A stretch of 64,000 nt of DNA, taken from positions 62,001 to 126,000 of the forward strand of contig NZ_SJOO01000001.1 of the NCBI RefSeq assembly GCF_004331265.1, read 5' to 3'. The notes beneath the pieces were generated by a model that saw only the letters and a list, made by a program, of their open reading frames with translations, did no database searches and had not been told where the DNA came from. Origin of the DNA: Enterobacter wuhouensis (lineage in GTDB: Bacteria; Pseudomonadota; Gammaproteobacteria; Enterobacterales; Enterobacteriaceae). The translations under genes were made by a program, and so were the position numbers. Shown piece by piece: positions 54,872 to 64,000 of this stretch. Each line of letters begins with the position of its first letter. The first letter of the stretch is position 1.

Positions 54872-55510
54872 ATGAAAATTGCACTGATGATGGAAAACAG
54901 CCAGGCCGCTAAAAACCCTGTCATACTCAATGAGTTAAAGGCGGTAGCCGACGAGAAAGGGTTCCCGGTTTATAACGTTGGCATGAGTGATGAAAACGAT
55001 CACCATCTTACCTACATTCATCTGGGCATTATGGCGAGCATTTTGCTGAATGCGAAAGCCGTTGATTTTGTGGTGACGGGCTGCGGTACCGGCCAGGGCG
55101 CGCTGATGTCGCTGAACATTCATCCTGGCGTGATCTGCGGCTACTGCATCGACCCTGCTGATGCGTTCCTGTTTTCACAAATTAACAACGGCAACGCGCT
55201 GTCTCTGCCGTTTGCAAAAGGCTTTGGCTGGGGAGCTGAGCTTAACGTTCGCTTTATCTTCGAAAAAGCGTTCACCGGACGCAAGGGTGAAGGCTATCCG
55301 CCAGAGCGTAAAGAGCCGCAGATGCGTAACGCCGGCATTCTGAATCAGGTGAAAGCCGCCGTGGTAAAAGAGAACTACCTCGACACCCTGCGCGCCATCG
55401 ATCCTGAGCTGGTGAAAACGGCCGTTTCGGGCCAGCGCTTCCAGCAGTGCTTCTTTGAAAACTGCCAGGACAAAGAGATCGAAGCCTTTGTTCGCGACAT
55501 CGTTGGCTGA
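54872..55510 (+). CDS. RpiB/LacA/LacB-type sugar phosphate isomerase
   Basis: The ATG at 54872 with AGGAGA gives 212 residues; an earlier in-frame start at 54803 adds sequence unlike the family. The core shows MKIALMMENSQAAKNPVILNEL and the active-site loop VTGCGTGQGALMSLN, with the catalytic cysteine position of RpiB-type aldose-ketose isomerases. The protein is longer than RpiB (about 150) by a C-terminal extension with FQQCFFENCQDKE. It is a lone gene, so the sugar cannot be told. Confidence 0.83.
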   Translation: MKIALMMENSQAAKNPVILNELKAVADEKGFPVYNVGMSDENDHHLTYIHLGIMASILLNAKAVDFVVTGCGTGQGALMSLNIHPGVICGYCIDPADAFLFSQINNGNALSLPFAKGFGWGAELNVRFIFEKAFTGRKGEGYPPERKEPQMRNAGILNQVKAAVVKENYLDTLRAIDPELVKTAVSGQRFQQCFFENCQDKEIEAFVRDIVG

Positions 55511-55516
55511 GAATAA

Positions 55517-55546
55517 CGCGCCGGGCGGCACTGCGCCCGCCCGGCC
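55517..55546. repeat. REP-like palindrome between the isomerase and MFS genes
   Basis: A GC-rich inverted repeat (CGCCGGGCGGCA..CGCCCGCCCGGCC) lies between two convergent genes, like a single REP unit; it can also act as a 3' end for both messages. Confidence 0.65.
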
Positions 55547-55553
55547 TGTTCAC

Positions 55554-56972
55554 CTATTTTTTCGCCGAAACTGCGCTACCGGCATCTTTCGTCAGCCGCA
55601 GCGTGTCAAACATCCCCACCAGGCAAATCAGCGCGATCGCCACAAAGGCCAGCCGGAAGCTCATTCCTGGAACAGACGTAAGCCCCAGACTCCCGCTGAC
55701 TTGTTCACCGATGCGAATGCCGATTGCCCCCAGCGTGATCCCCAGCCCAACGGCAAGCTGCGTGGCGGTTGAAAAGAGCGTATTGGCATAGCTCATCTGT
55801 TCAGAAGGCACATCGGCAAAAGCGAGGGTGCTCACCGCGGTAAACTGAATCGAACGGAAGACGCCGCCAAGATAGAGGATAAGCATAATCAGCCACGCGG
55901 GCGTGTCCGGCGTGAGAAACGCGCAGGCCAGTAGCGAAAGAACGTTGAGCGCGCCGTTGATCAGCAATAGCCGCCTGAAGCCGAGACCACGAATGAGCGG
56001 CGTAGTGGCAGGTTTAATGGTCAGGTTGCCAACGAAAACGGCCAGGACCAGCAGGCCTGAATGAAAGGCATCCATACCAAATCCAACCTGAAACATCAGC
56101 GGCAGCAGAAAGGGCACCGCGCTGATCGAGGCGCGAAACAGGGAGCCGCCGTACAGGGTGACGCGAAACGTGGCGACCCGCATGGCATCAAGGCGGATCA
56201 TCGGCCATTCTGCTCGCCTGAAATGACGCAGGGCAAACGTGAGCGACACCACGCCAACGGCAAGCAGCCCCAGGGTCAACCCTCCCTGAAGATGCTGCCC
56301 TCCCATCGATTCCATCGCATACACCAGGCACACCATCGCTACGGTTGTCGCTAAAAATCCCGGCAGGTCAAAGGGCCGACGCCCGTCCTCATGCAGATCG
56401 GGGATGATGCGCAGCGCCAGAACAATGGCAATAAGCCCCAGCGGAACGTTAATAAAGAAGATCCAGCGCCAGTCGGCGTAGCTGGTGATGAACCCGCCGA
56501 GCGGAGGGCCAATGATGGGCGCAACCAGGGCAGGCCAGGTCAGGGTGGCGATGGCGGTAATCAGCTGATGTTTTGGGGTCGTGCGGAGCACCGCCAGCCG
56601 CCCAACGGGCACCATCAGCGCGCCGCCCATCCCCTGCAGCACGCGCATGGCGACGAACCGATCGACGGTCGTGGAAAGGCCGCAAAAAACCGAGGCCAGC
56701 GTGAAGATGGCCAGCGCCAGGGCAAATACCCTGCGCGCGCCGAAACGGTCTGCAATCCACCCGCTGGCTGGGATCAGCACCGCGAGGGTAATCAAATACG
56801 CGCTGATACCGACGTTCAAATCAACGGCCTGTACGCCGAAGCTTTTTGCCATGTCGGGCAGGGCGGTAGCAATCACCGTACCGTCCAGAAACTCCATAAA
56901 GAAAGCACCGGCAACCAGCAGCGCCGCGGGCGATAAGCCGCGGCTCTCTTTGCCAGTTATGTTTTCACTCAT
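55554..56972 (-). CDS. MFS drug transporter of the DHA2 family
   Basis: The 472-residue protein has about 14 membrane segments and the DHA2 signatures FFMEFLDGTVIATALPDMAKSFG (motif D1-like), GWIADRFGARRVF (motif A) and GPPLGGFITSYADWRWIFFINVPLGL (motif C). It would export toxic compounds by proton exchange. It is a single gene without a regulator beside it. Confidence 0.9.
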   Translation of the reverse strand: MSENITGKESRGLSPAALLVAGAFFMEFLDGTVIATALPDMAKSFGVQAVDLNVGISAYLITLAVLIPASGWIADRFGARRVFALALAIFTLASVFCGLSTTVDRFVAMRVLQGMGGALMVPVGRLAVLRTTPKHQLITAIATLTWPALVAPIIGPPLGGFITSYADWRWIFFINVPLGLIAIVLALRIIPDLHEDGRRPFDLPGFLATTVAMVCLVYAMESMGGQHLQGGLTLGLLAVGVVSLTFALRHFRRAEWPMIRLDAMRVATFRVTLYGGSLFRASISAVPFLLPLMFQVGFGMDAFHSGLLVLAVFVGNLTIKPATTPLIRGLGFRRLLLINGALNVLSLLACAFLTPDTPAWLIMLILYLGGVFRSIQFTAVSTLAFADVPSEQMSYANTLFSTATQLAVGLGITLGAIGIRIGEQVSGSLGLTSVPGMSFRLAFVAIALICLVGMFDTLRLTKDAGSAVSAKK

Positions 56973-57089
56973 TTTTACGCCTGTCGTTTCAAAAAAAATT
57001 ATAAAAATTTACTGGAACTTATAGGGTCGTAACCTACGGAATTTACGTTAATTTTCTTAACAAAATGCGCGAACGGGTGAATTAATAAA

Positions 57090-57135
57090 CGTGACTCACA
57101 TCACAAAAGTGTTGTTTTTTGTGATGGTGGTCATA
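57090..57135 (+). promoter_or_regulatory. Two CRP-type sites upstream of azuC
   Basis: CGTGA-N6-TCACA at 57090-57105 and TGTGA-N6-TCATA at 57120-57135 match the CRP pattern TGTGA-N6-TCACA with one mismatch each. The centres are 30 bases apart, roughly three helical turns. AzuC of E. coli is known to respond to glucose through CRP. Confidence 0.7.
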
Positions 57136-57187
57136 TTATAGGCGTATCAACAATAACACCTGCATAACACATTACCGGAGCTTCAGA

Positions 57188-57271
57188 ATGAAACTGCGCA
57201 AAATCCTGAAAAGCATGTGGGCTAACTACTGCAACACCTTCAAAGACGTCCCACCGGGTGCGATGTTCTGA
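57188..57271 (+). CDS. azuC: Small membrane-associated protein AzuC (dual-function AzuCR RNA)
   Basis: The frame encodes 27 residues starting MKLRKILKSMWANYCNTF and ending in FKDVPPGAMF; E. coli AzuC (28 residues) has the same pattern (MKLRKILKSM, FKDVPPG). GGAG stands before the ATG and a terminator follows at once. In E. coli the protein binds GlpD and its message also acts as a regulatory RNA. The gene is too short to be called by most gene finders. Confidence 0.93.
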   Translation: MKLRKILKSMWANYCNTFKDVPPGAMF

Positions 57272-57276
57272 TAAAA

Positions 57277-57300
57277 AAACCTGCTTCGGCAGGTTTTTTT
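57277..57300 (+). terminator. Terminator of azuC
   Basis: Eight base pairs (AAACCTGC with GCAGGTTT, loop TTCG) followed by a T run, six bases after the azuC stop. A compact RNA of about 150 bases would result. Confidence 0.92.
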
Positions 57301-57378
57301 ATGCCTGCGAGTGACGAGAGGGAGATGAAAGGGCGCGTGTTTTGCTACTATGGCGGCCTTTGAATAAGGAGAAAGCCC

Positions 57379-57630
57379 ATGTCACAAAACCTGAGCGCCG
57401 ATCAGGAACTGGTGTCTGACGTCGTCGCATGCCAGTTGGTTATCAAACAAATCCTTGATGTGATTGACGTTATCGCGCCGGTCGAAGTGCGCGAAAAAAT
57501 GTCTACCCAACTGAAGAATATCGATTTCACCAGCCATCCTGCTGCAGCGGATCCGGTTACGCTTCGTGCGATCCAGAAAGCCATCGCGCTGATCGAACTC
57601 AGGTTCACGCCGCAGGGTGAGTCTCACTAA
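57379..57630 (+). CDS. yecJ: Conserved small protein YecJ (DUF2766)
   Basis: The 83-residue helical protein ([39 protein letters not shown]) matches E. coli YecJ, a conserved protein of unknown function. AAGGAG stands before the ATG. It follows azuC as in E. coli. Confidence 0.9.
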   Translation: MSQNLSADQELVSDVVACQLVIKQILDVIDVIAPVEVREKMSTQLKNIDFTSHPAAADPVTLRAIQKAIALIELRFTPQGESH

Positions 57631-57709
57631 AATAAACCGATGTTTTGAAATTAGAAACATATTTCTTACAAACGTCTGAGGGCGACGGTGAACGTCGCCC
57701 CGCAAGCGT

Positions 57710-59053
57710 TTAGAAGAAGGTTTGTACCAGCAGATAGCTCGCCGCGCAGGCGCAGCTTACGCCGATCAGCCCTGGCAGGATAAAGCTGTGGTTGATGATG
57801 AATTTCCCAATCCGCGTTGTGCCGGAACGGTCAAAGCCGATGCAGGCTAAATCGCTTGGGTAGGTCGGCAACATAAAATATCCGTAAGAGGCCGGGAAGA
57901 AGGCAATCAGCATTTTCGGATCGATGCCCAGCATTAAGCCCATCGGCGCAACCGCCGTTAGCGCCGCCGCCTGGCTATTCACCAGCTTAGAAACCAGAAA
58001 CAGCACGATGGCATAGGTCCACGGATGGCTTTTCACCACGCCTTCCAGCGCCATTTTGAGTTCGTCGAGATGGGCCTGGAAAAAGGTATCGCTCATCCAC
58101 GCCACGCCGAATACCGAAAAGATGGCGACCATTCCTGCTTTAAATACTGCGCCGTTAGAAATAGCAGAGGCTTGTACCTTACAGGCCATGAGCATCACCG
58201 CGCCGGCAATAAGCATCATCATCTGTATGACAAGGTTCATCGACAGCGCCGTCATTTTGCCTTTCACCTCGAAGGCAGGGCGTAGCTCGGGCAGCGCGCC
58301 CAGCAGGACAACCACGGCAATCCCGGCAAAGAAGATCCAGGTGGACCAGTACGCCTGCTTAGGGAAGCGCTGATTCATTAACGTTTCCGTTCCGCCGTAG
58401 ATAAAATCCCGCTGTTTCGGATCTTTCAGTTTCTCCTGGAAATCCGGGTCATCGGCTAAATCCTTCCCGCGGCGCAGGCTCCATAGCGCAGCGATGGCGA
58501 CGCCAAACAGCGAGGCGGGCACCGACACGGCGAGGATGTCGAGAATTCCCCACGCGTGGCCTATCCCGTGCTGCGCCCCCAGAATGGAGATCAGCGACAC
58601 CACGGCAACGGAAACCGGCGAGGCGGTGATCGCCATCTGTGAGGCAATCGATGCCACGGCCATAGGGCGTTCCGGGCGTATCCCTTTTTTCAGGGCGATA
58701 TCCGCAATGATGGGAAACATGGTGTACACCACGTGCCCCGTTCCGCACAGAAAGGTCAGCATCCAGGTGGTAAAAGGGGCGAGAAGGGTGATGTGCTGGG
58801 GATGCTTTCGCAAAAGGCGTTCGGCAAACTGCATCATAACGTTCAGACCCCCCGCCGTTTGCAGGGTCGCCGCACAGCCGATAACGGCCAGAATGGTCAG
58901 CATCACGTCCACCGGCGGTTTGCCGGGCTGCAAACCGAAGACAAAGCTTAAAACGAACAGGCCGATGCCGCTTATCAGGCCGAGCCCCATCCCGCCAAAC
59001 CGTGTTCCTACCAGCAGACAGGCAATAATGACAATAAACTCAATGGTGATCAT
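57710..59053 (-). CDS. Anaerobic C4-dicarboxylate carrier of the DcuA/DcuB family
   Basis: The 447-residue protein has about ten membrane segments and the family motifs GLQPGKPPVDVMLTILAVIG, LCGTGHVVYTMFPIIADIA, QMAITASPVSVAVVSL and YPSDLACIGFDRSGTTRIGKFIINHSFILPGLIG. It should exchange fumarate, aspartate or malate for succinate. It resembles DcuB and DcuA equally by eye, and here it stands alone, away from aspA or fumB, so it is probably an extra paralogue. Confidence 0.88.
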   Translation of the reverse strand: MITIEFIVIIACLLVGTRFGGMGLGLISGIGLFVLSFVFGLQPGKPPVDVMLTILAVIGCAATLQTAGGLNVMMQFAERLLRKHPQHITLLAPFTTWMLTFLCGTGHVVYTMFPIIADIALKKGIRPERPMAVASIASQMAITASPVSVAVVSLISILGAQHGIGHAWGILDILAVSVPASLFGVAIAALWSLRRGKDLADDPDFQEKLKDPKQRDFIYGGTETLMNQRFPKQAYWSTWIFFAGIAVVVLLGALPELRPAFEVKGKMTALSMNLVIQMMMLIAGAVMLMACKVQASAISNGAVFKAGMVAIFSVFGVAWMSDTFFQAHLDELKMALEGVVKSHPWTYAIVLFLVSKLVNSQAAALTAVAPMGLMLGIDPKMLIAFFPASYGYFMLPTYPSDLACIGFDRSGTTRIGKFIINHSFILPGLIGVSCACAASYLLVQTFF

Positions 59054-59207
59054 GATGCTCCCTCGTCAATGAAGATGTAATGAAATAAATCATCACATGT
59101 TGTAAGGGTATTCGTTGGGAGCAAGATCTGATTTGTTAAATGTCAGCAAAAGCAGGGAGTTGATAACGAGAAGGGAACCTGCTCCGCGCCGGAGCAGGTG
59201 AAAGCGC

Positions 59208-59711
59208 TTAGTGGTGCTGAACCGTCACGATCTCGAGCAGATGGCGGTCTGTCTGTTCAGGGCATAAGCCGGCCTGCTTTGCGTTGCGGATTTCATCTGC
59301 AAGCGTTTTCAGCAGTGTGCCGTCCTGCTGTTGCTCTTTATCCATCTCGCGCAGGAATCTCAGGGTGATGCTGTCATGTTGGGCTTTGGCTTCATCGGCA
59401 AGTTTGTTCAGCGTGCTGCAGCGCTGTTCATACTCTTCAAGCGTACGCTGGAACAGCTCTTCCAGTGAGGAATAATCATCGTCGATGGTTTCCAGGGCCT
59501 TAACGGTAGGGTTAGCACCGGCAGCTTTCATAAAGTTAAATACCCGCATCATATGCGTGACGTTACTTTGCGCCTGGGTACGGAAGAACGTTGCGGTGCC
59601 ATTAAGACTCTTTTCGGAACACCAGGCGCTCAGGTGCAGATGTAAATTGGAGGCATAGAACTCGAGGTTCAGCTGGGCATTCAGTTTTTGCATCATTGTT
59701 TGGGTAGTCAT
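59208..59711 (-). CDS. ftnB: Ferritin-like protein FtnB
   Basis: The ATG at 59711, seven bases from AAGGA, gives 167 residues, the E. coli length; an ATG six bases earlier is too close to the ribosome site. The sequence is a four-helix ferritin with altered iron-site positions ([48 protein letters not shown]), as known for FtnB. In Salmonella this protein helps repair iron-sulfur clusters; a storage role is less sure. Confidence 0.95.
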   Translation of the reverse strand: MTTQTMMQKLNAQLNLEFYASNLHLHLSAWCSEKSLNGTATFFRTQAQSNVTHMMRVFNFMKAAGANPTVKALETIDDDYSSLEELFQRTLEEYEQRCSTLNKLADEAKAQHDSITLRFLREMDKEQQQDGTLLKTLADEIRNAKQAGLCPEQTDRHLLEIVTVQHH

Positions 59712-60217
59712 ACTCATATCCTTATTGACTGGCGGACGCGAAATCCGCATCTAAACCTGACCCGGCAGGTACATACAGTGGAGGCAGAAAGACGTCTCTG
59801 CGCTGATTAAAACTGACCGAATATTCACTTCCTGTGTTCGATATAAATAAGCATACCCTTGTATTAGATCTAAGAAAACTCTTAATTAGGCTGTGTTTAC
59901 GATAGATTACAAAATTTAATATAGTCCAGAAATTCGTACAGATAGATATAAAATGAATATTTTTAACGCCTTGATAATTAAGGGTTAAAGTGGCGTGGAT
60001 GTTGCTATTTTCATATTTGAAATTGCATTGCGACATAATATTCTGCGAATAAGTAAAATCCGTACGCAATATTTAAAATATATCCTGCAGAACAAAAATT
60101 GCGCTGTATCAATTTCCTCAAAAAATGACGGGAATGTGATCCTGGTGGAAGATTGTTTTTCTTGTCTCTGTGAAAATGAAACGATGTTTTATTATGTAAC
60201 TTTCATTGAGGTTTACG
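59712..60217. promoter_or_regulatory. Divergent AT-rich control region between ftnB and the DJ-1 gene
   Basis: About 500 bases without a convincing gene, clearly AT-rich in the middle (59830-60070). The ftnB promoter lies on the left and that of the DJ-1 gene on the right. I do not see a site that I can name with confidence. Confidence 0.55.
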
Positions 60218-60775
60218 ATGGCAAAAGTAGCGGTGCTGCTGGCACCAGGTTTTGAAGAGGCGGAAGCTATAATCACGATTGATATCCTGCGTCGCTTGCA
60301 CATTGAAGTCGAAACGCTGGCCTGCGCGGAATCGGCTGCGGTAGTGAGTTACCATAACATCCCAATGGTGGCGGATAGCACCTTATCCGAGCGTATCGAT
60401 ACGCTCTACGACGCGGTGGTGTTACCGGGCGGCCCGCAGGGCAGCGTCAATCTGGCAGCCAGCCGGGAGGTGATTCGTTTCGTTACCGCGCACGATGAGA
60501 GCGGGAAGCTGATCTGCCCGATCTGTTCGGCAGCAGCGCGCGTTCTGGGTGGGAACGATCTGCTCAAGGGACGCCGTTACGTCTGCTCCGGTGAGCTATG
60601 GGAGACGGTCAAAGACGGCGAATATGTGGATGCGCCCGTCGTTGAAGATCAAAACCTCATCAGCGGCAAAGGGCTCGGACACGCCTTTGACTTTGCGCTG
60701 ACGATTTCTGCCCGACTCCTGGGTGACGACGCGCCGGTCCGCGACCACGCCGATCATATCTACTATCGCTGGTAA
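60218..60775 (+). CDS. DJ-1/PfpI family protein
   Basis: The start at 60218 (MAKVAVLLAPGFEEAEAI) follows a GAGG site and gives 185 residues. The family features are the glutamate in FEEAEAI (about residue 14), the VVLPGGPQG strand and the nucleophile cysteine in LICPICSAAARVLG (about residue 101). Relatives include YajL, a deglycase or chaperone-type stress protein. It is a single gene beside ftnB; the true activity of this member is not known. Confidence 0.88.
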   Translation: MAKVAVLLAPGFEEAEAIITIDILRRLHIEVETLACAESAAVVSYHNIPMVADSTLSERIDTLYDAVVLPGGPQGSVNLAASREVIRFVTAHDESGKLICPICSAAARVLGGNDLLKGRRYVCSGELWETVKDGEYVDAPVVEDQNLISGKGLGHAFDFALTISARLLGDDAPVRDHADHIYYRW

Positions 60776-61091
60776 TTTTCCCGCCGGACGCTATGCCGTC
60801 CGGCCATCAGGGACTTCTTAGCTAATCTTATGGACTATTCTGCTTAATCCCTGTTCATTTGTCCGACAATTCCACGCTTTTTTATGTCATTTTCCGCTGA
60901 ATTTATGTACGCAATTACTGTAATTCTGCGGTGTGATGCCGCTCTCTTATGGATGATTAATTTCCCGCTAAAACTATCACCAGCACTAACGCTTATGACG
61001 AGGTAAGCGCTAATGCCTTGTTTTAAGTCCGATAAAAATAGAAGCACGCAAATATTCCCTACAGAAAAGAATGCTAAAGCTGGAGTTAACC
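60776..61091. promoter_or_regulatory. Control region of araFGH with AraC-type sites
   Basis: The first 30 bases hold a GC-rich palindrome (CCGGACG with CGTCCGG, 60783-60802), probably the 3' end of the DJ-1 message. Further on, AAGC-N7-TCCATA at 60829-60845 (minus strand) differs from the AraC half-site TAGC-N7-TCCATA by one base. TCCATA occurs again at 60948-60953, but its other part fits poorly. The araF start has GGAG upstream. Confidence 0.55.
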
Positions 61092-62081
61092 ATGCACAAA
61101 TTTACTAAAGCGCTGGCGGCCATCGGCCTGGCTGCCGTTATGTCACAATCCGCTATCGCTGAAAATTTAAAACTCGGTTTTTTGGTTAAGCAGCCTGAAG
61201 AACCCTGGTTCCAGACCGAATGGAAATTCGCCGATAAGGCCGGGAAAGATTTAGGTTTTGAAGTCATTAAAATTGCCGTACCGGACGGCGAAAAAACGCT
61301 GAACGCCATCGACAGCCTGGCGGCCAGCGGCGCGAAAGGCTTTGTTATCTGCACGCCCGATCCCAAGCTGGGCTCCGCCATTGCCGCGAAGGCGCGCGGC
61401 TACGACATGAAGGTCATCGCCGTTGACGATCAGTTCGTCAACGCCAAGGGTAAACCGATGGACAGCGTGCCGCTGGTCATGATGGCGGCGACCAAAATCG
61501 GCGAGCGTCAGGGGCAGGAACTGTATAAAGAGATGCAAAAACGCGGGTGGGATGTCAAAGAAACCGGCGTGATGGCCATTACCGCCGATGAGCTGGATAC
61601 CGCCCGCCGTCGCACCTCTGGTTCAATGGACGCCCTGAAAGCAGCGGGCTTCCCGGAGAAACAAATCTACAAGGTGCCAACCAAATCTAACGACATTCCG
61701 GGTGCATTCGATGCGGCAAACTCCATGCTGGTGCAGCATCCCGAGGTGAAGCACTGGCTGGTGGTCGGCATGAACGACAACACCGTGCTGGGCGGCGTGC
61801 GCGCAACCGAAGGGCAGGGCTTTAAGGCGCCTGACGTTATCGGCATCGGCATCAACGGCGTGGACGCGGTGAGCGAACTGTCTAAAGCCCAGGCGACGGG
61901 GTTCTACGGCTCGCTGCTGCCAAGCCCGGACGTCCACGGCTATAAATCCAGCGAGATGCTGTACAACTGGGTCACCAAGGGCGCTGAGCCACCAAAATTC
62001 ACCGAAGTGACCGACGTGGTGCTGATCACCCGCGACAACTTCAAAGAGGAGCTGGCGAAAAAAGGGCTGGGCGGTAAGTAA
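61092..62081 (+). CDS. araF: L-arabinose-binding periplasmic protein AraF
   Basis: The start at 61092 ([30 protein letters not shown]) gives 329 residues, exactly the E. coli length, with a signal peptide cut after AIA. It is nearly identical in style to E. coli AraF throughout ([28 protein letters not shown]). It binds arabinose for the AraGH transporter. It is first in the araFGH operon. Confidence 0.97.
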   Translation: MHKFTKALAAIGLAAVMSQSAIAENLKLGFLVKQPEEPWFQTEWKFADKAGKDLGFEVIKIAVPDGEKTLNAIDSLAASGAKGFVICTPDPKLGSAIAAKARGYDMKVIAVDDQFVNAKGKPMDSVPLVMMAATKIGERQGQELYKEMQKRGWDVKETGVMAITADELDTARRRTSGSMDALKAAGFPEKQIYKVPTKSNDIPGAFDAANSMLVQHPEVKHWLVVGMNDNTVLGGVRATEGQGFKAPDVIGIGINGVDAVSELSKAQATGFYGSLLPSPDVHGYKSSEMLYNWVTKGAEPPKFTEVTDVVLITRDNFKEELAKKGLGGK

Positions 62082-62152
62082 TACGCTGTGATTGTGCCCC
62101 TCACGCACCGTGGGGGGCCAGACGTACACACTACAGGAATCACGGAGACGTT

Positions 62153-63667
62153 ATGCAACAGTCTGATCCGTATCTCTCTTTTCGCGGTATCGGGAAAACG
62201 TTCCCCGGCGTTAACGCGTTGACCGATATCAGCTTCGACTGCTATGCCGGTCAGGTTCACGCCCTGATGGGGGAGAACGGCGCGGGGAAATCCACGCTGT
62301 TAAAAATCCTCAGCGGCTTCTACACGCCGACGACCGGCACGCTGGCCATTCGCGGTGAAGAGGTCGCGTTTTCCGATACGACCGCGGCGCTGAACGCCGG
62401 GGTCGCCATTATCTATCAGGAACTGCACCTGATCCCTGAGATGACCGTGGCGGAAAACATCTATTTGGGCCAGCTCCCCCAAAAAAGCGGCATTGTTAAC
62501 CGTTCGCTCCTTAACTACGAGGCGGGGCTGCAGCTTAAGCACCTGGGCCTGGATGTCGATCCCCAGACGCCGCTGAAATATCTCTCCATCGGCCAGTGGC
62601 AGATGGTGGAAATTGCCAAGGCGCTGGCGCGCAATGCCAGAATTATTGCCTTCGACGAGCCGACCAGCTCGCTTTCTGCGCGTGAAATCGAAAACCTGTT
62701 TCGCGTGATCCGCGAGCTGCGTAAAGAAGGCCGCACTATTTTGTACGTGTCGCACCGCATGGAGGAAATCTTCGCCTTAAGCGATGCCATCACTGTCTTT
62801 AAGGACGGACGCTACGTGCGCACCTTTAGCGATATGCAGCAGGTGAATCATGACCAGCTTGTCCAGGCGATGGTGGGCCGCGACCTTGGGGATATCTACC
62901 ACTGGCAAACGCGGGAGTACGGACCCGAGCGCCTGCGGCTGGACAACGTGAAGGCGCCGGGCGTGCGAACGCCGATTTCGCTCTCGGTGCGCAGCGGCGA
63001 AATCGTCGGGCTGTTTGGCCTGGTCGGGGCAGGGCGGAGCGAGCTGATGAAAGGCCTGTTTGGCGGCACCCGTATCACACAGGGGCAGGTCTCGATCGAC
63101 GGTCAAAAGGTGGATATTCAGAAGCCCGCGCATGCCATCAACGCGGGCATGATGCTCTGTCCGGAAGACCGCAAGGCCGAGGGCATCATTCCGGTGCACT
63201 CGGTGCGCGACAACATCAATATTTCCGCCAGGCGTAAGTACATTCGCGCGGGCTGCCTTATCAACGACGGCTGGGAGTCGAGCAATGCTGACCACCACAT
63301 TCGTTCGCTGAACATCAAAACGCCGGGCGCGGAGCAGCTGATCATGAATCTTTCCGGCGGCAATCAGCAGAAGGCCATTTTGGGCCGCTGGCTGTCGGAG
63401 GATATGAAGGTCATTCTCCTGGATGAACCGACGCGCGGCATCGACGTTGGGGCAAAACACGAGATTTATAACGTGATTTATGAACTGGCAAAACGCGGCG
63501 TGGCGGTGCTGTTCGCCTCCAGCGATCTGCCCGAGGTGCTCGGCGTTGCCGACCGTATCGTCGTGATGCGTGAAGGTGAAATTGCCGGTGAATTGCTGCA
63601 TGAACAGGCGAATGAACAACAGGCGTTGAGTCTCGCCATGCCTAAAGTTAGCCAGGCTGTCGCCTGA
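62153..63667 (+). CDS. araG: L-arabinose ABC transporter ATPase AraG
   Basis: The 504-residue protein has two fused ATPase halves: Walker [10 protein letters not shown] (residues 39-47) and signature [10 protein letters not shown] in the first, [10 protein letters not shown] and [15 protein letters not shown] in the second. The second half has the usual altered Walker A of monosaccharide transporters. It drives AraH. Confidence 0.97.
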   Translation: MQQSDPYLSFRGIGKTFPGVNALTDISFDCYAGQVHALMGENGAGKSTLLKILSGFYTPTTGTLAIRGEEVAFSDTTAALNAGVAIIYQELHLIPEMTVAENIYLGQLPQKSGIVNRSLLNYEAGLQLKHLGLDVDPQTPLKYLSIGQWQMVEIAKALARNARIIAFDEPTSSLSAREIENLFRVIRELRKEGRTILYVSHRMEEIFALSDAITVFKDGRYVRTFSDMQQVNHDQLVQAMVGRDLGDIYHWQTREYGPERLRLDNVKAPGVRTPISLSVRSGEIVGLFGLVGAGRSELMKGLFGGTRITQGQVSIDGQKVDIQKPAHAINAGMMLCPEDRKAEGIIPVHSVRDNINISARRKYIRAGCLINDGWESSNADHHIRSLNIKTPGAEQLIMNLSGGNQQKAILGRWLSEDMKVILLDEPTRGIDVGAKHEIYNVIYELAKRGVAVLFASSDLPEVLGVADRIVVMREGEIAGELLHEQANEQQALSLAMPKVSQAVA

Positions 63668-63679
63668 GTAAAGGAGTCA

Positions 63680-64000
63680 ATGATGTCCTCTGTTACTACA
63701 TCCGGAGCGCCGAAGTCGGCTTTCAGCTTTGGCCGCATCTGGGACCAGTACGGTATGCTGGTGGTCTTTGCCGCGCTGTTTCTTGCCTGCGCGATCTTTG
63801 TGCCTAACTTCGCCACCTTTATCAACATGAAAGGGCTGGGGCTGGCGATCTCCATGTCCGGCATGGTTGCCTGCGGCATGTTGTTCTGCCTGGCCTCCGG
63901 TGACTTTGACCTGTCGGTGGCGTCCGTCATTGCCTGTGCGGGCGTTACCACGGCGGTGGTGATAAACATGACCGAAAGCCTGTGGATCGGCGTTTTTGCC
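63680..64000 (+). CDS. araH: L-arabinose ABC transporter permease AraH, cut by the window edge
   Basis: The first 107 codons are visible. The start is one of two adjacent ATGs after AAGGAG; the reading agrees with the family start MMSSV. Two or three hydrophobic segments are present (YGMLVVFAALFLACAIFVP, GLAISMSGMVACGMLFCLASG). The rest of the gene lies beyond base 64000. Confidence 0.93.
   Translation, partial: MMSSVTTSGAPKSAFSFGRIWDQYGMLVVFAALFLACAIFVPNFATFINMKGLGLAISMSGMVACGMLFCLASGDFDLSVASVIACAGVTTAVVINMTESLWIGVFA

Noticed and set aside
62777..63619. 280-codon open frame antisense to araG
   Set aside because: Shadow of the second ATPase half of araG.

Overview
The window looks like a chromosomal segment of a member of the Enterobacteriaceae, most likely Enterobacter or a close relative. 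The core genes (amyA, fliDST, fliC, fliA-fliZ, tcyJ-dcyD-tcyL-tcyN, sdiA, yecF, uvrY-uvrC, pgsA, glyW-cysT-leuZ, yecA, tyrP, ftnA, azuC, yecJ, ftnB, araFGH) follow the E. coli order and have near-identical protein lengths. The extra genes between them (a second branched-chain amino acid transporter, an RpiB-like isomerase, an MFS pump, a Dcu carrier, a DJ-1 protein) are not in the E. coli K-12 layout. The genus is inferred from gene content only.

Bases 1 to about 25,285 are the late half of a tailed prophage with siphovirus-like morphogenesis genes. In order: HNH endonuclease, a small gene, an antisense gene, terminase small and large subunits, portal, head morphogenesis protein, protease/scaffold, decoration protein, major capsid, connector genes (including two tiny overlapping genes at 9442-9764), tail tube with an Ig-like domain, a chaperone-like protein, a possible moron, tape measure, tail-tip proteins, NlpC/P60 protein, TipJ-like protein and a beta-helix tailspike. 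The right end carries a convergent gtrABC-type O-antigen glucosylation operon and an SOS-controlled pair whose second gene is a UmuD'-like (HumD-type) protein. Integrase, repressor, replication and lysis genes are not in the window, so the left end lies outside it. The right attachment site was not found; it is either before or after yedK.

From 26.2 to 41.9 kb the window is core chromosome: a lipoprotein and cytoplasmic amylase, the late flagellar genes with two divergent sigma-28 promoters, the cystine uptake and D-cysteine desulfhydrase cluster, quorum sensing (sdiA), the UvrY response regulator overlapping uvrC, and pgsA.

Three tRNA genes (Gly-GCC, Cys-GCA, Leu-TAA) follow. The 3' half of tRNA-Leu plus its terminator is repeated, in degenerate form, about 3.5 kb downstream. 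The two copies bracket a low-GC acyltransferase gene in otherwise non-coding sequence, which marks a decayed genomic island integrated in leuZ. Beyond it lie a five-gene livKHMGF-type operon, yecA, tyrP, ftnA and yecR.

The last part (54.8 to 64 kb) mixes accessory genes (RpiB-like isomerase, DHA2 pump, Dcu carrier, DJ-1 protein) with core genes (azuC, yecJ, ftnB, araF, araG and the start of araH, cut by the window edge). The theme most worth following is surface-polysaccharide change: the prophage tailspike, the prophage gtr operon and the island acyltransferase could all act on the same O-antigen.
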